From: Streptomyces cavernae
Lineage (GTDB): Bacteria; Actinomycetota; Actinomycetes; Streptomycetales; Streptomycetaceae
Assembly (NCBI RefSeq): GCF_004023625.1
Contig: NZ_RPDJ01000049.1
Location: 1-63,815, forward strand
Length of the DNA: 63,815 bases
Reading direction: 5' to 3'
The notes under the pieces were generated by a model. That model made no database searches. It saw only the letters and a list, made by a program, of their open reading frames with translations, and was not told where the DNA came from. The translations under genes were made by a program, and so were the position numbers. Each line of letters starts with the position of its first letter. Within the stretch, counting starts at the first letter, position 1. Below, one piece after another: positions 50,701 through 58,348 of the stretch.

Positions 50701-51419
50701 GAGTCCTCGGCCGGCGCCGCGGGGCCGGGGCGCGCCGGGGACATGCCGTGGGGCAGGCTGTCGGCCGCCCGCAGCACCCGTACGCACCCCTCGCCGTCCG
50801 GCGCGGTGGCGAGCGGCTCCGTCTCGTCCGCCGCGGCCAGCCGCAGCGCAGACTCGCCGATCCGCAGCAGCGACCCCGGCGGGAAACGCACCGCGCGCCC
50901 GTCCACCGCCCTGCCGTTGAGCGACGTGCCGTTCGTGGAGCCCAGGTCCGCGACCGTGACCCGGCCGTCGTCCGAGAGGGTCACCGCGCAGTGCAGACGG
51001 GAGACGTCCGGATCGTCCAGCGGGACGTCCGCGTCGGCCGAACGGCCCACGCGGATCTCGCCGCCGTGCAGCAGATGCACCCCGCCCGCGTCCGGTCCCG
51101 CCACGACGTGGAGCTGGACCGCCGCGCCGTCCTCATCGGGACCCGGCTCCGCCGGGGCACCGAGGTGCAGCACCGCGCCGTCGGTCAGCGGGGGCTCGCC
51201 CAGCGTGGCGCGCTGTGCGTCCAGGCGCTCCACGCCCGCGTACAGCACCGCGGCCGGGCCGTCGCCCCCGGCGACCGCCGAGACCAGGGCGGAGGCCACT
51301 GCCGCGAGCGCCGTCCCGGCGGGGGCGGTGACCAGTACGTCGCGGCGCACGTCGCCGGACGCGGCGCGTCCCTCGGAGCGCGTCCCCAACGGGTCAACCA
51401 CGGTCAGCCGGATCTGCAT
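47781..51419 (-). CDS. FHA-domain FtsK/EssC-like ATPase
   Basis: A 1212-residue protein. Residues 1-90 look like a small beta-grasp domain (LYAGVERLDAQRATLGEPPLTDGAVLHLG). An FHA domain follows at about 101-190, with the phosphothreonine-binding residues VGRS (124-127), SRLH (140-143) and LGSTNGTSLNG (159-169). A roughly 250-residue disordered Gly/Pro/Glu/Arg region comes next. The C-terminal half is a RecA/FtsK-like ATPase with Walker A GPAGSGRT at 904-911 and Walker B RLVVLVDDLDALL near 1048. No transmembrane segment is obvious. It is divergent from pkaA. The FHA plus FtsK-like pairing recalls EssC/EccC ATPases of type VII secretion, but no WXG100 gene is in this window. Start ATG 51419. 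Confidence 0.88.
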   Translation of the reverse strand: MQIRLTVVDPLGTRSEGRAASGDVRRDVLVTAPAGTALAAVASALVSAVAGGDGPAAVLYAGVERLDAQRATLGEPPLTDGAVLHLGAPAEPGPDEDGAAVQLHVVAGPDAGGVHLLHGGEIRVGRSADADVPLDDPDVSRLHCAVTLSDDGRVTVADLGSTNGTSLNGRAVDGRAVRFPPGSLLRIGESALRLAAADETEPLATAPDGEGCVRVLRAADSLPHGMSPARPGPAAPAEDSRGLRGSRAVDVQGRAERGEEGPHAREEAGGPSVGAPGEDPSEARGVPYAQGADAVGEGAATARRAPVHPPEETHHGFGTAGWGAAGGASEVRGHGPGTPRAAPERGGAPEPATGHGAPPRSARKGTAPGGTAVPRELRKRGFTAWARRLAGGGRGAADDNHAPYDAYDAYDEGAPALHEPVAAADPAPERWPDPAALLLTALGPGPRLWERGPGDPEALVVRLGTADRPVPDGSGLLPAVPVTAGLREVGALGIAGPRVRLPGLARAVLAQLAALHSPDTLEIVLLSTDRSRTLAERTAEWSWLGWLPHLRPAHGQDCRLLLAYDREQATARTEELLRRLDDITPRTTASARASLAAGGPHGSDGGGPAGTATSPDRTDGHGPTAPPSDTHPSTSHPSATHASASHSSVPRRSGAVADDAASTHIGVLRPPAADPAAGGAGSGRGGAAHQPSWARDDTAEQGAHGGPFVVVVVDGDPGAADLREAVARLTTEGPRAGIHVVCLAETPAASPASPVAETYEAACAAVPAFRACGAVALLSGDVATALRLVRVAQGGPAGHGTVAAVDAVSAAWAERFARALAPLRTDGTGDQLARVSTPLPQSARLLDELGLARATPASLMARWADAADDTDALGGRAWAVLGAGPRGPVCADLVTEGPHLLIEGPAGSGRTELLRSVAASLASAERPDRLGMVLMDGRDGATAGGSASRGDGLRVCTDLPHVTTHLGANDPVRMREFAQSLSAELKRRAELLGRLDFTEWHAQRQVSGRLVGQRSGGDLDTPSSSTLRLRPPGARDRTEPGPPLARLVVLVDDLDALLSPALGSPGRPAAGSVVRALEAVARDGERLGVHLVAATGEGGRTAETELARRAPLRVVLDAVATGPEEPAAGRGRLAHGDGRVTPFQGGRVTGRIPRTATLRPTVVPLEWERMGDPPARRSVRELGNGPTDLALLASALERAARSVSATEVPSLL

Positions 51420-51891
51420 CGCCGCCGGCGGTCCCTTCTGCGCGGGCGCCCGGCACGGGGCTCCCCCTGCGGTCCCCCACCGCAGATTCCCCCACCGCAC
51501 CACGGGCGACATCGGCCAGTACTGAAGGCATCCTCGCACCTGCCACTGACAATCAAGTGACAATCAGGCACCAAGTGATCTTGATTGGTCGGCTCTGCCC
51601 GCAAAAGTGCCTGTCGGGTGCCCGCTTGAGATCAGTCACGCCAACGTCCGGGCAACCAGGAGGCCCGGGCCGGCGTCTTCCTTCGAACAGATGTGGAGCG
51701 CAACCCGATGCGTCCGTCGAACGCCCTTGGGGGCGCATACGTACTCGGATTGCGTAAGCGTGAACGGGAACACCCACGACGGTCCCCGAGGAGGCGGACC
51801 GTCCGCCCTTCGGCGGCGCGGCACTACAGTGGGTCGGAACACCCCAAAGCGGGGGTGGGACCAGGTAAGCAAGCAACAGGGAGCGCATGAC
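51420..51891. promoter_or_regulatory. Divergent regulatory region between FHA/FtsK gene and pkaA
   Basis: A 472-bp gap. At 51550-51587 an AT-richer segment has the 8-bp inverted repeat CAATCAAG ... CTTGATTG (22 bp apart) and a 9-bp direct repeat, TGACAATCA (51547-51555, 51558-51566). No coding sequence is convincing. AGGGAG precedes pkaA. Confidence 0.5.
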
Positions 51892-53691
51892 GTGCGGCCG
51901 GTAGGGAGCAAGTACCTCCTGGAGGAGCCCCTCGGGCGCGGCGCTACGGGCACCGTCTGGCGCGCCCGCCAGCGGGAGGCCGCGGGAGCGGAGGCGGCCG
52001 TCCAGGGCCAGCCCGGCGAGACCGTGGCGATCAAGGTGCTCAGGGAGGAACTCGCCAGCGACGCGGACATCGTGATGCGGTTCCTCAGGGAACGCTCCGT
52101 CCTGCTCAGACTGACCCACCCGAACATCGTCCGGGTGCGGGACCTCGTCGTCGAGGGCGATCTGCTGGCCCTCGTCATGGACCTGATCGAAGGTCCCGAC
52201 CTGCACCGCTACCTGCGTGACAACGGACCGTTCTCGCCGGTCGGCGCCGCACTGCTCACCGCGCAGGTCGCGGACGCGCTCGCGGCGAGCCACGCGGACG
52301 GCGTGGTGCACCGCGACCTGAAGCCCGCGAACGTCCTGCTGCAGCAGGCAGGCGGCCAGATGCACCCGATGCTCACCGACTTCGGCATCGCCCGCCTCGC
52401 CGACTCGCCCGGCCTCACCCGCACCCACGAGTTCGTCGGCACGCCCGCCTACGTGGCGCCGGAGTCCGCCGAGGGCCGTCCGCAGACCTCCGCCGTCGAC
52501 GTCTACGGCGCCGGGATCATGCTGTACGAGCTGGTCACCGGCCGTCCGCCGTTCGGCGGGGGCTCCGCCCTCGAAGTCCTCCACCAGCACCTCAGCGCCG
52601 AACCGCGCCGCCCCTCCACCGTGCCCGACCCCCTGTGGACGGTCATCGAGCGCTGTCTGCGCAAGAACCCCCAGGAACGGCCCAGCGCCGAGAACCTCGC
52701 GCGCGGGCTGCGGGTCGTCGCCGAGGGCATCGGGGTGCACTCCAACTCCGCGCAGATCGCCGCGGCGGAAGGGGTCGGCGCGCTGCTCGCGCCCGACCCG
52801 GCGCCCGCCACGGTTCCCGGCATCGGCTCCGGCGAGGCGGACCCCACCCAGGTACTGCCGCACGGCGCGGGTGCGTACGACCCGAACGCCGCGACCAGCG
52901 TCATGCCGCACACCTCGGGTTCCGGCTCCAACGCCGCGGACCCCACCTCGGTACTGCCGCACCGCGGCGCGGCCGACCCGACCGCGGTGATGCCGGTGTC
53001 GGGGAACCAGCAGGGCGGGCCCGGCGGCGACCCCGAGGCCCCGCACCCCTGGCAGACCCAGCTGCGGGCGGCTCGGGACCGCAACGAACAGACCCAGGTG
53101 CAGCAGTACCTCGACCCGAGCGAGGACCCGCTGCGGCGCAGGCCCCAGCGGCAGGTCGCGCGCGGGCAGCAGGCTCCGCCCCAGCCGCAGCAGCGGCCCG
53201 GGCCCCAGCAGCCCTACGGGGGGCAGCCGCAGCCCCAGGGCTACGGCCAGCAGCCGGGTCCGCAGCAGTACGCGCCGCAGCAGCCGCCGCAGCCTCAGCC
53301 CCAGCCGCGGCAGCGGCCTCGGCAGCAGCCGCGGCCGCAACCCCAGCGGTACGCGCCGGAGCCGCCTCCGCAGCAGCCGACGCCGCGTCCCCAGCGGGAG
53401 CCCAGGCCGCAGCGCGAGCCCCGGCCGCCGCGGCAGCGCAGCGCCAACCCGATGAAGATCCCCGGGCTCGGCTGTCTGAAGGGGTGCCTGTTCACGATCA
53501 TCATCCTGGTTCTGGCCGGGTGGATGATCTGGGAGTTCAGCCCACTGCAGGGGTGGATCGGGACCGGCAAGGGCTACTGGGAACAGCTGGCCTACTGGTT
53601 CGGCAAGGCGAGCCAGTGGGTCGAGGAGGTGTCCGGGGGCGGTGACGGGTCCGGGGGCGGCACCGGGACCGGGACCGGGACCGGGCAGTGA
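51892..53691 (+). CDS. pkaA: Ser/Thr protein kinase PkaA-like, with Pro/Gln-rich linker and one membrane segment
   Basis: A 599-residue Hanks-type kinase. Gly loop GRGATG at 15-20, Lys48 in VAIKVL, catalytic HRDLKPAN at 140-147, DFG at 163-165 and APE in YVAPESAEG are all intact, so it should be active. Residues 270-520 form a linker with Asp-Pro-Thr-x-Val/Met repeats (ADPTQVLPH, ADPTSVLPH) and a Pro/Gln-rich run. A single helix at about 535-552 (CLFTIIILVLAGWMIWEF) follows, with a short Gly/Thr tail. It has no PASTA repeats. The GTG start at 51892 has AGGGAG 8 bases upstream. By position and similarity it corresponds to S. coelicolor PkaA. Confidence 0.93.
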   Translation: MRPVGSKYLLEEPLGRGATGTVWRARQREAAGAEAAVQGQPGETVAIKVLREELASDADIVMRFLRERSVLLRLTHPNIVRVRDLVVEGDLLALVMDLIEGPDLHRYLRDNGPFSPVGAALLTAQVADALAASHADGVVHRDLKPANVLLQQAGGQMHPMLTDFGIARLADSPGLTRTHEFVGTPAYVAPESAEGRPQTSAVDVYGAGIMLYELVTGRPPFGGGSALEVLHQHLSAEPRRPSTVPDPLWTVIERCLRKNPQERPSAENLARGLRVVAEGIGVHSNSAQIAAAEGVGALLAPDPAPATVPGIGSGEADPTQVLPHGAGAYDPNAATSVMPHTSGSGSNAADPTSVLPHRGAADPTAVMPVSGNQQGGPGGDPEAPHPWQTQLRAARDRNEQTQVQQYLDPSEDPLRRRPQRQVARGQQAPPQPQQRPGPQQPYGGQPQPQGYGQQPGPQQYAPQQPPQPQPQPRQRPRQQPRPQPQRYAPEPPPQQPTPRPQREPRPQREPRPPRQRSANPMKIPGLGCLKGCLFTIIILVLAGWMIWEFSPLQGWIGTGKGYWEQLAYWFGKASQWVEEVSGGGDGSGGGTGTGTGTGQ

Positions 53692-54000
53692 TGCGCCGCG
53701 CAGCATGTGTGCGGGCCAGTGGTTTGTGCTGCGCGCAGTGCTGCGCTCAGTGATCTGTGCGCTGTGGTCTGTGCGCTGTCTGTGCGCTGTGATGTCTGCG
53801 CTGTGATGTCTGCGCTGTGATCTGTGCTGTGTTGTGTGCTTGCCGGTAGTGCGTGCCGCCGGTGATGTGTGCTGCCGATGATGTGTGCTGCGGGTACTGA
53901 TCGTTTCGTGTTGTGCGCTCCGTGATGTGTGTGCGGGTACTGATGCGCTCCCCTGATGTGTCTGGTGGCACGTTTCATGGCTGGTTTCCGGCACATGAGT
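53692..54000. repeat. G/T-rich imperfect repeats between pkaA and pkaB
   Basis: The 412-bp gap is dominated on the + strand by variants of GCGCTGTGATGTCTG (perfect at two consecutive places near 53790-53820) and GATGTGTGCTGC. Bases are strongly skewed to G and T. No gene is seen. Confidence 0.85.
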
Positions 54001-54103
54001 CTGGGGATTTGTCGACACCTGGTGGGTGATTTCCGTCTCCGAAGTGAAGGTTGGCTCTTCGGGCGCGTAGTTTTGGCGACAACACGCGTCCGTAGGAGCA
54101 GTC

Positions 54104-55408
54104 TTGGCACGGAAGATCGGAAGTCGGTACACCGCCAACCAGATCCTGGGGCGGGGAAGTGCCGGCACGGTGTGGCTGGGCGAGGGGCCGGACGGGCCCG
54201 TCGCCATCAAGCTGCTGCGCGAGGACCTCGCGTCCGACCAGGAACTCGTGGGCCGCTTCGTCCAGGAGCGGACGGCGCTGCTCGGGCTCGAACACCCGAA
54301 CGTCGTGTCCGTGCGGGACCTGGTGGTGGACGGGAACGACCTCGCGCTCGTCATGGATCTCGTGCGCGGCACGGATCTGCGGACCCGGCTCGACCGGGAG
54401 CGGCGGCTCGCGCCCGAGGCGGCCGTCGCGATCGTCGCCGATGTGGCGGACGGACTGGCGGCGGCCCACGCGGCGGGGGTCGTGCACCGGGACGTCAAGC
54501 CGGAGAACGTCCTGCTGGACATGCAGGGGCCGCTCGGGCCGGGTGGGGCGCATCCGGCGCTGCTGACCGATTTCGGTGTGGCGAAGCTGATCGATTCGCC
54601 TCGGCGTACGAAGGCCACGAAGATCATCGGGACGCCGGACTATCTCGCGCCGGAGATCGTCGAGGGGTTGCCGCCGCGGGCCTCGGTGGACATCTACGCG
54701 CTGGCGACGGTGTTGTACGAGTTGCTGGCCGGGTTCACCCCGTTCGGGGGAGGGCACCCCGGCGCCGTGCTGCGACGGCACGTCACCGAGACGGTGGTGC
54801 CGCTGCCCGGGATTCCGGAAGAGCTGTGGCAACTCATAGTGCAGTGCCTGGCCAAGGCGCCGGCGTCGCGGCTGCGGGCGTCCGAGCTCGGGGCACGGCT
54901 GCGGGAGCAGTTGCCGGTGCTGGCCGGGATGCCGCCGTTGGACGTGGACGAGCCGGACGCGTCCTCGGAGGCGTCGGAGGCCTACGCGTCGGAGGACGCT
55001 GAGGCTGGGTTCGCCGGCCCTGGTAGGGGCGGTGGGGGCAGTCAGGCCGCCGGGGGTGCGCAGTCCGTGGTGCCGCGGGAGCGGGTGCGGCGCGGGGCCG
55101 TGCCGTTGGTGCCCGGGGCTCGGCCGGACTCCAATCGGGACACGCATACCAGCATGCGGGTGCCTGGGCCGGACGAGCTGGCGGGGGGTGCTCGGGGGAC
55201 GGCCCGGGTGCCGCGTGCGGTGGGGGCGCCGCGGCCGGGGTCGGCCCGCAATCGCGCTGCCGCGGCTCGGCGACGGAGGGTCACTCTCGGGGTGGCCGGG
55301 GTGGCGGTGGCCGCGGTGGTGGGGGTCGGGGCGTGGTTGGCCACGTCCGGGGACGACTCGCAGGGGGCGCCGGGGGGTGTCGAGAGCTCGGCTCCGGCTC
55401 GTCCGTAA
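54104..55408 (+). CDS. pkaB: Ser/Thr protein kinase PkaB-like, TTG start
   Basis: A 434-residue Hanks-type kinase. Gly loop GRGSAG at 16-21, Lys36 in VAIKLL, HRDVKPEN at 128-135, DFG at 156-158 and APE in YLAPEIVEG are intact. After the kinase domain (to about 275) comes an acidic then basic linker (SSEASEAYASEDAE), a C-terminal membrane helix near 392-413 and a short external tail. The conserved region begins at ARKIGSRYTANQILG right after a TTG codon, with AGGAG 5 bases upstream, so TTG at 54104 is the start. It is tandem with pkaA. Confidence 0.93.
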   Translation: MARKIGSRYTANQILGRGSAGTVWLGEGPDGPVAIKLLREDLASDQELVGRFVQERTALLGLEHPNVVSVRDLVVDGNDLALVMDLVRGTDLRTRLDRERRLAPEAAVAIVADVADGLAAAHAAGVVHRDVKPENVLLDMQGPLGPGGAHPALLTDFGVAKLIDSPRRTKATKIIGTPDYLAPEIVEGLPPRASVDIYALATVLYELLAGFTPFGGGHPGAVLRRHVTETVVPLPGIPEELWQLIVQCLAKAPASRLRASELGARLREQLPVLAGMPPLDVDEPDASSEASEAYASEDAEAGFAGPGRGGGGSQAAGGAQSVVPRERVRRGAVPLVPGARPDSNRDTHTSMRVPGPDELAGGARGTARVPRAVGAPRPGSARNRAAAARRRRVTLGVAGVAVAAVVGVGAWLATSGDDSQGAPGGVESSAPARP

Positions 55409-55806
55409 GAGGCCCGGCGGGGCGTGGGGCCGATTGCGTGTGGTGCCGGGGGTTGTCGCCGGTTGCGTCCGCGTGTGGTGCCGGGGCGTCGCCGGTTGCG
55501 CCTGCGGCCGGTTTCTGGGTCGGGGCCGCGCCGGACTCTCCGTCCTCGGTCTGGCGCGTTGGGTGTTTCACGTAGAGGTCTGACTGGTACGAGCGCCGGC
55601 CGCTGCGGGCGCGGAGTCCGGCGCGTCCCCTTCCGCCGTTTGCGGCTGCCGGGCTGTGGGGGTGCGCTTGCCAAGTCCGGCGCGTGCCCTTGTGTCGGTT
55701 TGCGGCTGTCATGGGGGGTGGGGGTAGCGCTGGGGAACAGTGCAGGTCAGGGGGGTGGGAGCGGCTCGGGCGGGGGGCGGTTGCCATAGCCGTTACGCTT
55801 GGTGTC
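55409..55806. other. Gap between pkaB and prfB
   Basis: About 400 bp with no convincing gene. It contains imperfect direct repeats (GGTGCCGGGG...GTCGCCGGTTGCG twice near 55440-55500, and GTCCGGCGCGT near 55616 and 55676). The prfB promoter must lie here, and TTACGCT near 55791-55797 could be a -10 element. Confidence 0.45.
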
Positions 55807-56913
55807 GTGGCAGTCGTCGATGTATCCGAAGAGCTGAAGTCCCTCTCCTCGACCATGGAGTCGATCGAGGCCGTTCTGGACCTCGAGAAGATGAGGGCAG
55901 ACATCGCCGTGCTCGAGGAGCAGGCGGCCGCGCCGTCCCTGTGGGACGACCCCGAGGCGGCGCAGAAGATCACCAGCAAGCTGTCCCACCTCCAGGCGGA
56001 GGTCCGCAAGGCCGAGGCGCTGCGCTCGCGGATCGACGACCTCGGTGTGCTCTTCGAGCTCGCCGAGGCAGAGGACGACCCCGACACCCGCGCCGAGGCC
56101 GAGACCGAGCTCGTCGACGTACGGAAGGCGTTGGACGAGATGGAGGTCAGGACGCTGCTGTCCGGGGAGTACGACTCCCGGGAGGCGCTCGTCAACATCC
56201 GGGCCGAGGCCGGTGGTGTCGACGCCGCCGACTTCGCCGAGAGGCTGCAGCGCATGTATCTGCGCTGGGCCGAGCAGCACGGCTACAAGACCGAGGTCTA
56301 CGAGACGTCCTACGCGGAAGAGGCCGGGATCAAGTCCACGACCTTCGCCGTGCAGGTGCCCTATGCGTACGGGACCCTGTCCGTGGAGCAGGGCACCCAC
56401 CGGCTCGTGCGGATCTCGCCCTTCGACAACCAGGGGCGGCGGCAGACGTCGTTCGCGGGTGTCGAGGTGCTGCCCGTCGTCGAGCAGTCGGACCATGTGG
56501 AGATCGACGAGTCCGAGCTGCGGATCGATGTGTACCGGTCGTCCGGACCCGGTGGGCAGGGTGTCAACACGACCGACTCCGCGGTGCGGATCACGCACCT
56601 CCCCACGGGCATCGTCGTCTCCTGCCAGAACGAGCGCTCCCAGATCCAGAACAAGGCGACGGCCATGAACGTGCTCCAGGCCAAGCTCCTCGAGCGGCGC
56701 CGGCAGGAGGAGCAGGCCAAGATGGACGCCCTCAAGGGCGACGGCGGCAACTCCTGGGGCAACCAGATGCGTTCGTATGTGCTGCACCCGTACCAGATGG
56801 TCAAGGACCTGCGGACCGAGTTCGAAGTCGGCAATCCCGAGGCCGTTTTCAACGGCGAGATCGACGGTTTCCTGGAGGCCGGAATTCGCTGGCGCAAGCA
56901 GCGGGAAAAGTAA
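55807..56913 (+). CDS. prfB: Peptide chain release factor 2
   Basis: A 368-residue RF2, terminating translation at UGA and UAA. The SPF stop-codon-recognition tripeptide is at 204-206 (RISPFDNQG) and the catalytic GGQ at 249-251 (SSGPGGQGVN). The start is GTG at 55807. There is no in-frame TGA near codon 26, so the autoregulatory frameshift of E. coli prfB is absent, as is usual in actinobacteria. Confidence 0.97.
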   Translation: MAVVDVSEELKSLSSTMESIEAVLDLEKMRADIAVLEEQAAAPSLWDDPEAAQKITSKLSHLQAEVRKAEALRSRIDDLGVLFELAEAEDDPDTRAEAETELVDVRKALDEMEVRTLLSGEYDSREALVNIRAEAGGVDAADFAERLQRMYLRWAEQHGYKTEVYETSYAEEAGIKSTTFAVQVPYAYGTLSVEQGTHRLVRISPFDNQGRRQTSFAGVEVLPVVEQSDHVEIDESELRIDVYRSSGPGGQGVNTTDSAVRITHLPTGIVVSCQNERSQIQNKATAMNVLQAKLLERRRQEEQAKMDALKGDGGNSWGNQMRSYVLHPYQMVKDLRTEFEVGNPEAVFNGEIDGFLEAGIRWRKQREK

Positions 56914-56933
56914 TCGTAGAGTTTTGTCGACAT

Positions 56934-56970
56934 GGCAACTGTCGCCCGCGGGGCGGCAGTTGCCTTTGTT
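56934..56970 (+). terminator. prfB terminator
   Basis: GGCAACTG (56934-56941) plus CGCC pair with GGCG and CAGTTGCC (ending 56964) with one mismatch, followed by TTTGTT. Confidence 0.9.
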
Positions 56971-57000
56971 GTGAGGGCTTGCCCGGGTTTTACGTCACAG

Positions 57001-57016
57001 TCACATTGTTTTGTGA
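57001..57016. promoter_or_regulatory. Inverted repeat upstream of the LAETG protein
   Basis: TCACATTGTTTTGTGA is a perfect 5-6-5 inverted repeat in an AT-richer stretch about 190 bp before the gene. A regulator site is possible; which one is unknown. Confidence 0.4.
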
Positions 57017-57203
57017 GATCAAATGCCGCTGTTGGGGACATCGCGCGCGCAACGACCTTGACGATGCTTTGAAAAGTGGGAAGTCTGAAGCGCGGCATGC
57101 GTATCTCCGGGGCGCATGTGAACCGGGGGCTCAGCCGGCCGTCCCGATGACGCGGCCCCGGGCGCTGCTCCGATGACGATGAGCTACTGGGGGTAGCAAA
57201 CAG

Positions 57204-57821
57204 ATGACCAAGAAGACGCGGATCCGGGTCGCGCGGATAGCTGCCGGTGCGGTGGTCGCCGCCGGTGCGTCGCTGACCGCCGCCGGCGCCGCCTCGGCCC
57301 TGGACATCGGTGTGGGTGGTGTGAGCGTCAGCGCCGACGCCGACAAGGACGGCCTGAACGTCGGCGTCGACGTCGCTCCGACGACCGAACCGGCGACCGA
57401 CCCGGCGACGACCCCGCCGAGCACCGAGATCCCGTCCGCTCCGGCGACGCCTCCGACCAGCGAGGTGCCGTCCGACCCCACCACGGAGCCGGCCGAGCCG
57501 AGCGATGAGCCGACGGAGCCCACCGAGGTCCCGGCCGAGCCGAGCGAGGACCCGACCGAGACCAGCGGCACGGGCGGCGGCGACAACACCGACACGGACG
57601 GAGGCGGCTCGAAGCCCGTCGAGCAGGGGCAGGGCAAGGAGAGCCTCACCGGCACGGGCAACACCGGCACCTCCGCCCAGGGCAGCAACGACGGCGAGCT
57701 GGCCGAGACCGGTGCCGCACAGACCACGTTCCTGCTGATCGGCGCCGCGACCATGATCGCCGGTGGTATCGGCTTCCGCGTGCTGCCGCGTCTGATGGCC
57801 GGCAACCGCACCGCGGCCTGA
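57204..57821 (+). CDS. Sortase-anchored surface protein with LAETG motif
   Basis: A 205-residue secreted protein. The Sec signal peptide (TKKTRIRVAR, hydrophobic 12-31) is cleaved near ASA-LD at 32-33. A short beta-like segment (DIGVGGVSVSADADKDGLNV) is followed by a long Pro/Thr/Glu/Ser stalk (60-125) and a Gly-rich part. The sorting signal is LAETG at 166-170, a hydrophobic helix (174-196) and a basic tail. LAxTG is the recognised motif of class E sortases in Streptomyces. No sortase gene is in this window. The stalk looks built to span the wall; what it presents is not recognised. Confidence 0.9.
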   Translation: MTKKTRIRVARIAAGAVVAAGASLTAAGAASALDIGVGGVSVSADADKDGLNVGVDVAPTTEPATDPATTPPSTEIPSAPATPPTSEVPSDPTTEPAEPSDEPTEPTEVPAEPSEDPTETSGTGGGDNTDTDGGGSKPVEQGQGKESLTGTGNTGTSAQGSNDGELAETGAAQTTFLLIGAATMIAGGIGFRVLPRLMAGNRTAA

Positions 57822-57849
57822 CCACCCGGCGCGACACGCACAAAGAACA

Positions 57850-57878
57850 GGCCCGGAGGCATCGCCTCCGGGCCCTTT
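57850..57878 (+). terminator. Terminator after LAETG gene
   Basis: GGCCCGGAGGC and GCCTCCGGGCC form an 11-bp stem with loop ATC, followed by CTTT. Confidence 0.93.
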
Positions 57879-57907
57879 CGCGCGCCCTGTGCCGCCCCTG
57901 GTGCCTC

Positions 57908-58099
57908 TCAGGCGGTCTGGTGGGCCAATAGGGCCACCGCCGCGATCAGGATCACGAGGAGCGCTATCAGTGCCATGGGATTCAGACCCGCGAAGGGGCT
58001 CTCCTGCTGCAGCCGCTCCCGGTTCGCCCGGCAGACCGGACAGCGGCCCTCACTCACGGGCGCCGCGCAGTTCGCGCACACCAACCGGTCGTACGTCAT
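57908..58099 (-). CDS. Small zinc-ribbon membrane peptide next to ftsEX
   Basis: A 63-residue protein. CANCAAPVSEGRCPVC (8-23) gives two C-x2-C knuckles, a zinc ribbon, and residues 42-60 (ALIALLVILIAAVALLA) form a single C-terminal membrane helix. GGAGGG lies 7 bases before the ATG at 58099, a strong ribosome site; the longer frame adds CNRCKEGER without one. It is divergent from ftsE. Function unknown. Confidence 0.85.
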   Translation of the reverse strand: MTYDRLVCANCAAPVSEGRCPVCRANRERLQQESPFAGLNPMALIALLVILIAAVALLAHQTA

Positions 58100-58135
58100 G
58101 CGCTCGCCCTCCTTGCACCGGTTACATGCAGTCAA

Positions 58136-58348
58136 CGCTCACGGGAACGCGAACGTTCCCCTCCACTGTGCCAGGTTCCGCGGAATTCGGCGCGGCTCGC
58201 CTTATGCTGCCCAGTCCTGGCCGGATTGAGGCCTTCCGTTTAGTGACAAAAACGTGCAACCGGCGCGCAACCGCCACCGGCAACTGCGCTTGCGCACCCG
58301 GTTCGCGTATGGTCACGCTCACCTACCCCCGGCGACCCGTGGTGCACC
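58136..58348. promoter_or_regulatory. Promoter region of ftsE and the zinc-ribbon gene
   Basis: A 213-bp divergent gap. GTTTAGTGACAAAAACGTGC (58238-58257) is AT-richer and may be part of the ftsE promoter. No clear box pair is assigned. Confidence 0.35.

Noticed and set aside
47781..51419. FHA/FtsK gene as proof of a type VII secretion locus
   Set aside because: No WXG100, EccB/D/E or mycosin gene is in the window and the protein has no clear membrane helices, so the type VII link is kept only as a hypothesis.
57001..57016. TCACATTGTTTTGTGA as a Crp site
   Set aside because: The half-sites are in the opposite order to the Crp consensus (TGTGA then TCACA), so I list it only as an unassigned inverted repeat.
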